From contig NZ_QPFB01000001.1 in assembly GCF_004348115.1 (NCBI RefSeq), positions 2,590,773 to 2,654,772 of the forward strand: a stretch of DNA of 64,000 bases, in the 5' to 3' direction. The translations under genes were made by a program, and so were the position numbers. Within the stretch, counting starts at the first letter, position 1; every line of letters begins with the position of its first letter. The notes below the pieces were generated by a model. That model was not told where the DNA came from. It saw only the letters and a program-made list of their open reading frames with translations, and did no database searches. The DNA comes from Stenotrophomonas sp. ATCM1_4 (GTDB lineage: Bacteria; Pseudomonadota; Gammaproteobacteria; Xanthomonadales; Xanthomonadaceae). Positions 58,050 to 64,000 of this stretch are shown here, piece by piece.

Positions 58050-58337
58050 GATAGCTACCTAGTAGTACCCGCAGGAAGTTCTACTGCCAAAGTTCTATTC
58101 GCAGACATTCACCAAAAACAGCGGTCAAAGTCAGGTTGTGGAAGAACTCTGCTCTGCCGCCGTGGTTTTCGTCGCGCGACGAATACGGACGCGACGATTA
58201 GGTAGCTGCAAGCCCGCGCTCCCCAGAAGACGTGCGGAAACCAACCCTCACCGATAGCCCGAAGTCTCGCCCTGCATCGGCAACACCCAGCAGAGCACTG
58301 GCTCCGATCTTGTATCGTAGATCCCGGGCAACAAAAA
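58050..58337. other. Intergenic region between DUF6988-like gene and tRNA-Val
   Basis: No gene or repeat recognised. No second copy of the tRNA 3' end was found in the accessory patch, so an attachment site could not be shown. Confidence 0.4.
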
Positions 58338-58357
58338 AGCCGGCACTGGGCCGGCTT
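58338..58357 (-). terminator. Terminator after tRNA-Val
   Basis: On the minus strand GCCGGC arms (58355-58350 and 58344-58339) form a stem followed by TTTTTTGTT. It lies 13 bases past the tRNA 3' end. Confidence 0.85.
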
Positions 58358-58369
58358 CTTTTATTCGCT

Positions 58370-58444
58370 TGGTGGGCGGTACAGGGATCGAACCTGTGAC
58401 CCTTGCCGTGTGAAGGCAATGCTCTACCGCTGAGCTAACCGCCC
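58370..58444 (-). tRNA. tRNA-Val (anticodon CAC)
   Basis: A 75-base cloverleaf on the minus strand: acceptor GGGCGGT paired with ACCGCCC, D-arm AGCTCAGCGGTAGAGCA, anticodon stem TTGCC/GGCAA around TTCACAC giving anticodon CAC, T-arm GGTTCGATCC, and an encoded CCA end. It reads GUG codons. Its 3' end faces the accessory patch. Confidence 0.95.
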
Positions 58445-58507
58445 GTGTTGCGAGCCGCTCATTATAGGGGCTTGAGCGAGCACGTCAATGGTTTTCACAA
58501 ACAATCT

Positions 58508-58861
58508 TCACATCGTCTGCGTGGGCTTGTCCGAGCTCGAGGTGCCGGCCAGCAGCGTCTCGATCTTGTTGCGGATGCCCTCACCGTCCACGCCGTCGGC
58601 CAGCTGCACGCCGATGCCGGCCTGGCGGTTGCCCTGCGCGCCCAACGGGGTCACCCAGACCACCTTGCCGGCCACCGGCAGGCGCTCGCTGGAGTCCGGC
58701 AGGGTCAGCAGCAGGAACACTTCATCGCCCAGGAAGTAGCGCTTGGGCGTGGGCACGAACACGCCGCCGTTCTTCACGAACGGCATGTAGGCGCTGTACA
58801 ACGCGGCCTTGTCCTTCACCGCCAGCGACAGGATGCCCTGGCGTGCGTTCATCGCACTCAT
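58508..58861 (-). CDS. pilZ: Type IV pilus assembly protein PilZ
   Basis: A 117-residue stand-alone PilZ domain (ARQGILSLAVKDKAALYSAY, VPTPKRYFLGDEVFLLLTLP). It lacks the RxxxR c-di-GMP-binding motif near the N-terminus, as in the founding PilZ proteins of Pseudomonas and Xanthomonas, which help pilus assembly through PilB/FimX contacts. ATG 58861 overlaps the holB stop. Located at the end of the mltG-tmk-holB operon, a conserved place. Confidence 0.92.
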   Translation of the reverse strand: MSAMNARQGILSLAVKDKAALYSAYMPFVKNGGVFVPTPKRYFLGDEVFLLLTLPDSSERLPVAGKVVWVTPLGAQGNRQAGIGVQLADGVDGEGIRNKIETLLAGTSSSDKPTQTM

Positions 58862-59817
58862 CGATTGGTCCCCTTGGATTGCATCTGGTTGGCCGCGTTC
58901 CACGCCAGCAGCAGCTCCACCACGGCGAGGTCGGCGCGCACCGTGGTGCGCAGCAGGTCGCGGGTGCGGTTGGCCGCATCAAACCAGGCGGCCAGCTTGT
59001 TCAATCGCGCCGGATCGGTCAAGCCGTCGGCGGCCTTCTTCAGGGCCAGGTCGGCGGCATGGCGCAGGCGCAGGTCGGCGTGCTCGTCGCCGGTCCAGCG
59101 CTGGGCCAGTTCGACGCTGCCCAGCTTGCCCAACAACAGCTGTTCCAGCTCGCTGGCCACCTGCCGGCGCAGGGCCATGCCCTCGCCCTGCAGCCACCGG
59201 TCGGCCAGCGCCGGGTGGCCGCGCGCGGCATCCAGCGCCTCGCGCGAGACGCCCTCGGTGTAGCCGCGTGCCTGCAGCCAGGCCAGCGCTTCCTCGCGCG
59301 GCGGCAGCCGGAACTCCAGCCGCTGGCAGCGGCTGCGGATGGTCTGCGGCAGCCGCGCCGGGTCGGCGCTCACCAGCCACAGGTAACGGCCGGGCGCCGG
59401 TTCTTCCAGCGTCTTGAGCAGGGCGTTGCAGGCGGCGCGGTTGATTGCATCGGCCGGGTCGACGATCACCACCTGCGCCACCCCGTACTGCGGGGTCAGC
59501 GCCAGCTTCTGCGAGATCTCGCGGATCTGCTCGATGACGATCTCGGTGCGCAGCTTGTCGCCGGTCTTGTTCGGGATGAACGAGGTCAGCTGCAGGTCCG
59601 GATGGGTGCCGGCGGCGATCAGCTGGGCATTGCGCTGCCGGACGGCGGCATCGACGCCATGCCCAAGCACGTGCTCGGCCAGCTTCAAGGCCACCGCGCG
59701 CTTGCCCATGCCCGCCGGCCCGCACATCAGCAAGCCGTGGCCCAGCCGCCCGGCGTCGAGCGCGGCCACGGTCTGGTCATAGGCGCATTGCTGCCAGGGG
59801 GCGAAGGGCTCACTCAT
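58858..59817 (-). CDS. holB: DNA polymerase III delta' subunit HolB
   Basis: A 319-residue clamp-loader subunit. It has a P-loop-like GPAGMGKRA, VVIVDPADAINRAACNALLKTLEEP and LIRSR-like TIRSRCQRL blocks. It helps load the beta clamp for replication. ATG 59817 lies inside the end of tmk. Normal length. Confidence 0.92.
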   Translation of the reverse strand: MSEPFAPWQQCAYDQTVAALDAGRLGHGLLMCGPAGMGKRAVALKLAEHVLGHGVDAAVRQRNAQLIAAGTHPDLQLTSFIPNKTGDKLRTEIVIEQIREISQKLALTPQYGVAQVVIVDPADAINRAACNALLKTLEEPAPGRYLWLVSADPARLPQTIRSRCQRLEFRLPPREEALAWLQARGYTEGVSREALDAARGHPALADRWLQGEGMALRRQVASELEQLLLGKLGSVELAQRWTGDEHADLRLRHAADLALKKAADGLTDPARLNKLAAWFDAANRTRDLLRTTVRADLAVVELLLAWNAANQMQSKGTNR

Positions 59818-60478
59818 GCACGCGCTCCTGTTCAAGCCAGTGGCTGACCGCGCCGCGCACCTGGGCGGCGACGCCGGCCTGGTCCTGGCTGGCGTCGATC
59901 AGGCTGAAGCGCTGCGGGTCGTTCTGGGCGCGCTGGCGGAACTGCGCACGCACGCGCTGGAAGAAGTCGTCCTGCTCGGTCTCGATGCGGTCCGGCCACA
60001 GGTCGCGGCCATTGGCGCGGGCGCGGCCGACGGCCACGTCCACGTCCAGCAGCAGAGTCAGCCCCGGCTGCAGGCCAACGGCGCGCTTTTCCAGGTCGGC
60101 GATCCACTGCGGGTCCAGGCCGCGGCCGGCGCCCTGGTAGGCGTAGCTGGAATCGGTGAAGCGGTCGCTGACCACGAACGCCCCGCGTTGCAGCGCCGGC
60201 CGGATCACCTGCCGCACATGCTGGGCGCGCGCAGCGAACACCAGCAGCAGCTCGGCCTCGGCCGACAGCGGCTCGGCGGCGATCTCCGCATCCGGCGTCA
60301 GCACCAGCCCGCGGATGCGCTCGGCCAACGGCGTGCCGCCCGGCTCGCGGGTCAACACCACGTCATGGCCCTGTGCCCGCAGCAGGTCGCGGATGGCGTT
60401 GATCGCCGTGGTCTTGCCGGCACCCTCGCCGCCTTCCAGGCTGACGAAACGCGGATGCCGGAGCAACGCTTGGTTCAT
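59810..60478 (-). CDS. tmk: Thymidylate kinase
   Basis: A 222-residue dTMP kinase with P-loop EGGEGAGKTT (15-24), DRFTDSSYAYQGAGRG and the lid region GRARANGRDLWPDRIE. It supplies dTDP for DNA. Overlaps both mltG (four bases) and holB (eight bases), so the operon is translationally coupled. Confidence 0.95.
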   Translation of the reverse strand: MNQALLRHPRFVSLEGGEGAGKTTAINAIRDLLRAQGHDVVLTREPGGTPLAERIRGLVLTPDAEIAAEPLSAEAELLLVFAARAQHVRQVIRPALQRGAFVVSDRFTDSSYAYQGAGRGLDPQWIADLEKRAVGLQPGLTLLLDVDVAVGRARANGRDLWPDRIETEQDDFFQRVRAQFRQRAQNDPQRFSLIDASQDQAGVAAQVRGAVSHWLEQERVHE

Positions 60479-61536
60479 TGTTGTACTGCCTCGTTGTTCT
60501 TCCCGCGCAGCCGCTGCAGGTAGCGTGCGACCGCGGCGTTGTGTTCGGCATAGGTAGCCGAGAACGCATGCGCGCCACTGCCGTCGCCCACGGCGACGAA
60601 GTACAGCGCATCCCCTGCCGCCGGCCGGGCGGCGGCGTGCAGGGCATCACGGCCCGGCATCGCGATCGGCGTCGGCGTCAGGCCGGCGCGCGTGTAGGTG
60701 TTGTAGGGCGTGTCGGTGGTCAGGTGCACCTTGCGGATGTTGCCGTCGTAGGCGCTGCCGATGCCGTAGATCACGCTCGGGTCGGTCTGCAGGCGCATGC
60801 CCATCTTCAGGCGACGGGCGAACACCCCGGCAATCTGCGGGCGCTCGCTGGCCAGGCCGGTTTCCTTCTCGATGATCGATGCCAGCGTCAGCAGCTCGTA
60901 CGGCGAGCTGAGCGGCAGGTCATCGGCACGGTCGGCCCAGGCCGCGGCCAGTTCCTTCTCCATCGCGGCATGGGCGCGCTTGAGCACGTCCACGTCGGTG
61001 TCACCGCGCTGGTAGACGTAGGTTTCCGGCAGGAAGCGCCCTTCCGGGTGCTGGTCCGGGAAGCCCAGCGCCGCCATCAGCTCGCTGTCGCTCATGTCGG
61101 TGGTGGTGTGCCGCAGCGGGTCGGCGCGGTTGAGCGCGGCGCGCAGCTGGCGGATGTTCCAACCCTCGACGATGGTCACCCGGTACTGCAGCACCTTGCC
61201 CTGGCGCATGTTGCGCAGCAGGGCCTCCGGGGTGGGCGCCGGTTCCAGCGCGTACTCGCCGACCTTGATCTTGCCGGCCGCATCCAGCTCCCGCGCCAGC
61301 CACTGCCATTGCAGGTCATGGCCTTCGTCGATGCCAGCCGCGCGCAGCTTGCCGAGCACGGTACTGAACGAATCGCCGGAAGCGACCACCACGCTGGGTT
61401 GGCTCGGGGTCACCGGGGTCACGGCGAAATCCACCTGCCGCACCCACACCAGCGCTACACCCGCAGCGCCGGCCAGTGCCACCAGCAATACCACCACCGC
61501 CAGCACTGCCAGACATCCGCGCTTGGCACCCGCCAT
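60475..61536 (-). CDS. mltG: Endolytic murein transglycosylase MltG
   Basis: A 353-residue membrane-anchored lytic transglycosylase: one N-terminal helix (about 8-31), a LysM-like subdomain and the YceG domain with catalytic Glu at about 223 in LASIIEKETG, then LQTDPSVIYG and DTPYNTYTRAGLTPTPI. It is thought to terminate glycan strands. ATG 61536 chosen over an upstream in-frame ATG at 61587. Confidence 0.93.
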   Translation of the reverse strand: MAGAKRGCLAVLAVVVLLVALAGAAGVALVWVRQVDFAVTPVTPSQPSVVVASGDSFSTVLGKLRAAGIDEGHDLQWQWLARELDAAGKIKVGEYALEPAPTPEALLRNMRQGKVLQYRVTIVEGWNIRQLRAALNRADPLRHTTTDMSDSELMAALGFPDQHPEGRFLPETYVYQRGDTDVDVLKRAHAAMEKELAAAWADRADDLPLSSPYELLTLASIIEKETGLASERPQIAGVFARRLKMGMRLQTDPSVIYGIGSAYDGNIRKVHLTTDTPYNTYTRAGLTPTPIAMPGRDALHAAARPAAGDALYFVAVGDGSGAHAFSATYAEHNAAVARYLQRLRGKNNEAVQQ

Positions 61537-61606
61537 GGTCACCCCGATCAATTCAATCCGGTGCGCAGGATACCGCGTGGCCGGCAACGCCGGCCAAAGG
61601 CAGCCT

Positions 61607-62962
61607 TCATTCGACCGGATCCAGCGCCCGCAGCAGGCCGCGTGCCTTGGCCCGGGTCTCGTCCAGTTCCTTGGCCGGGTCCGAATCGACCACGATGCCG
61701 GCGCCGGTGCGGAACGTCGCCGTCGCGCCCTGCACCTCGGCGGTGCGGATCAGGATGTTCAGGTCCATGTCGCCGTCCCGGTTCAGCCAGCCGAAGGCAC
61801 CGGTGTAGGCCCCGCGCGCGGTCTGTTCCAGCTCGGCGATGATTTCCATGCAGCGCACCTTCGGGCAGCCGGTGATGGTGCCGCCCGGGAAAGTGGCGGC
61901 GATCACCTCGCCCGGCGTCACCTTCGGACGCAGGCGGGCGCGCACGTTGCTGACGATGTGGTGGACATGGGCGTAGCTTTCCACCGTCATCAGTTCATCG
62001 ACCTCGACGCTGCCGGCCGCGGCGATGCGGCCCAGGTCGTTGCGCTCCAGGTCGATCAGCATCACGTGCTCGGCACGTTCCTTCGGGTGGCCGACCAGCT
62101 CCTGGATGCGCGCGGCATCGTCGTCCCCGGCGAACCGCGGGCGGGTGCCGGCGATCGGCCGGGTCTGCACCACGTCACCGCTCACCGATACCAGGCGCTC
62201 CGGCGAGGAGCTGACCACCGCCCGCCCGGCGGCGACGAACAGGCCGGCGAATGGCGCCGGGTTGGCGGTGCGCAGGCGCGCATACAGCGCCTCCGGCGGC
62301 AGTGCCGCGTCGAAGTGCGCCTGCCAGCGCCGCGACAGGTTCACCTGGAACACGTCACCGGCATGCAGGTAATCGATCACCCGGCGCACGCCATCGGTGA
62401 AACGCTGGCCGGCGTCTTCGGTGATGTCCGCCGGTGCCTGCCAGGGCGGCAACGGCGCCAGCGCGGTGGCGTCCTGCAGGTGCTGCTGCAGGTCGGCCAG
62501 CAGCCCGGCATGGTCGTCCTCGGCCACCGCCACGCAGCGCCCGCTGTCGCGCTCGCGCAGGATCGCGGCGGGGCAACGCAGGGCCACGGCGGACGGCAGG
62601 CCATCGGCGCGCGCCGGCAGGTTCAGGATCGGCTCGACCTGCCCGGCCAATTCGTAATCCAGCAGCAGCGCCCAGCCGCCGCGGAACGGGAATTCAGCGA
62701 ACAACGGCGCGCGCGCGGTGCGCAGCGCCTGCCAGTGCTGGTCAAGGACGTCGAGGAAAGTACCGGCCAGCACGCTGCCGTCTTCACGATGCACCTGGCC
62801 ATCGGCTTCCAGCCGCAGCTGCCCGCCGTCGGCGATCAGCAGCATGTCCCACTGGCCCTGCTTGCCGGCAGCGGTGGATTCGAGCAGGACGGGATAGCGA
62901 TGCGGCGCGAGCCGATGCAGCCCCAGCAGGTCGGTGTCGGCGTGCAGGGGGAGGATGTGCAT
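61607..62962 (-). CDS. pabB: Aminodeoxychorismate synthase component I
   Basis: A 451-residue chorismate enzyme making the precursor of folate's p-aminobenzoate. Blocks VFQVNLSRRW, TRPIAGTRPR, DLERNDLGRIA and the C-terminal FPGGTITGCPKVRCMEIIAELE are typical of PabB rather than TrpE. The order fabF-pabB-mltG-tmk-holB-pilZ is the conserved gammaproteobacterial one, though pabC is absent between fabF and mltG here. Confidence 0.92.
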   Translation of the reverse strand: MHILPLHADTDLLGLHRLAPHRYPVLLESTAAGKQGQWDMLLIADGGQLRLEADGQVHREDGSVLAGTFLDVLDQHWQALRTARAPLFAEFPFRGGWALLLDYELAGQVEPILNLPARADGLPSAVALRCPAAILRERDSGRCVAVAEDDHAGLLADLQQHLQDATALAPLPPWQAPADITEDAGQRFTDGVRRVIDYLHAGDVFQVNLSRRWQAHFDAALPPEALYARLRTANPAPFAGLFVAAGRAVVSSSPERLVSVSGDVVQTRPIAGTRPRFAGDDDAARIQELVGHPKERAEHVMLIDLERNDLGRIAAAGSVEVDELMTVESYAHVHHIVSNVRARLRPKVTPGEVIAATFPGGTITGCPKVRCMEIIAELEQTARGAYTGAFGWLNRDGDMDLNILIRTAEVQGATATFRTGAGIVVDSDPAKELDETRAKARGLLRALDPVE

Positions 62963-62994
62963 CGTGGGCCCGAAATGTCAGAAATGCAGGCTGT

Positions 62995-63117
62995 TCCCTT
63001 CTCCCGTCTGCGGGAGAAGGTGCCCGGAGGGCGGACGAGGGGGGGGAGCTGCTAAAGCCCTTAAAAAAGCCGCCCTCACCCCAACCCCTCCCCCGCTTGC
63101 GGGAGAGGGGCTTAAAG
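62995..63117. repeat. Palindromic repeat pair (family B) between fabF and pabB
   Basis: TTCTCCCGTCTGCGGGAGAA (62998-63017) and CCCTCCCCCGCTTGCGGGAG with AGGGG (about 63084-63112), the latter flanked by CTCACCCCAACC, resemble the pair at 11142-11247. They lie in the intergenic gap of the operon. Confidence 0.65.
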
Positions 63118-63118
63118 C

Positions 63119-64000
<882 letters not shown>

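Noticed and set aside
58370..58394. Attachment site formed by the tRNA-Val 3' end
   Set aside because: No second copy of the 3' end was found in the adjacent accessory patch and no integrase gene is present.

Overview
The window is a GC-rich (roughly two-thirds G+C) stretch of gammaproteobacterial chromosome. Its gene orders (kdsD-kdsC-lptCAB-rpoN-hpf-ptsN-hprK-rapZ-PTS, pilZ-holB-tmk-mltG-pabB-fabF, amgK-murU, the bigR operon) and its palindromic intergenic repeats point to the Xanthomonadaceae, most likely Stenotrophomonas or a close relative. Most of it is core genome with tight operons and many 4-base ATGA overlaps. No plasmid or prophage genes were seen.

Region 1 (1-16 kb) is a carbon-use region. 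It holds a partial HutD-like gene, a lipoprotein 3-hydroxybutyrate (3HB) oligomer hydrolase, 3HB dehydrogenase, a LuxR-type response regulator, a symporter-domain hybrid sensor kinase (CrbS/CbrA type), a TonB-dependent receptor and a GntP-type permease. These look like one pathway: oligomer capture and hydrolysis at the envelope, uptake, and oxidation to acetoacetate. The two divergent promoter regions share a 15-base motif at identical spacing from a possible -10. Inside this region lie the bigR sulfide-detoxification operon and an IS110-family element (about 4387-5534) inserted exactly inside a REP palindrome. The leader of this element folds as a two-loop bridge RNA. All four expected guide segments can be matched by eye to the insertion site and the element ends. 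Its transposase gene is frameshifted at a GCAT triplet repeat. A comEA gene follows, whose 3' flank looks like a CsrA/RsmA-sequestering RNA (seven GGA motifs, then a terminator).

Region 2 (16-45 kb) is housekeeping: an M20 peptidase, MurNAc recycling (amgK, murU), the hda/PerM/DUF2066 operon, purM, purN, tandem DUF3108 proteins, murA with a coupled EF-hand protein, ibaG, Kdo synthesis and LPS transport, sigma-54, the regulatory PTS with HPr kinase, MgtE, and pyrB-ruvX-yqgE with tag.

Region 3 (45-64 kb) holds the type IV pilus retraction ATPases pilT/pilU, yggS-proC, an unusual ABC-ATPase/dual-specificity-phosphatase fusion paired with a small roadblock-like protein, a lipase-DUF4105 pair, a small accessory patch (GNAT, DUF4304, VOC, DUF6988) ending at tRNA-Val(CAC), and pilZ-holB-tmk-mltG-pabB, then the 3' part of fabF running off the window end.

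All calls come from reading the sequence and given translations. No database search or folding program was run.
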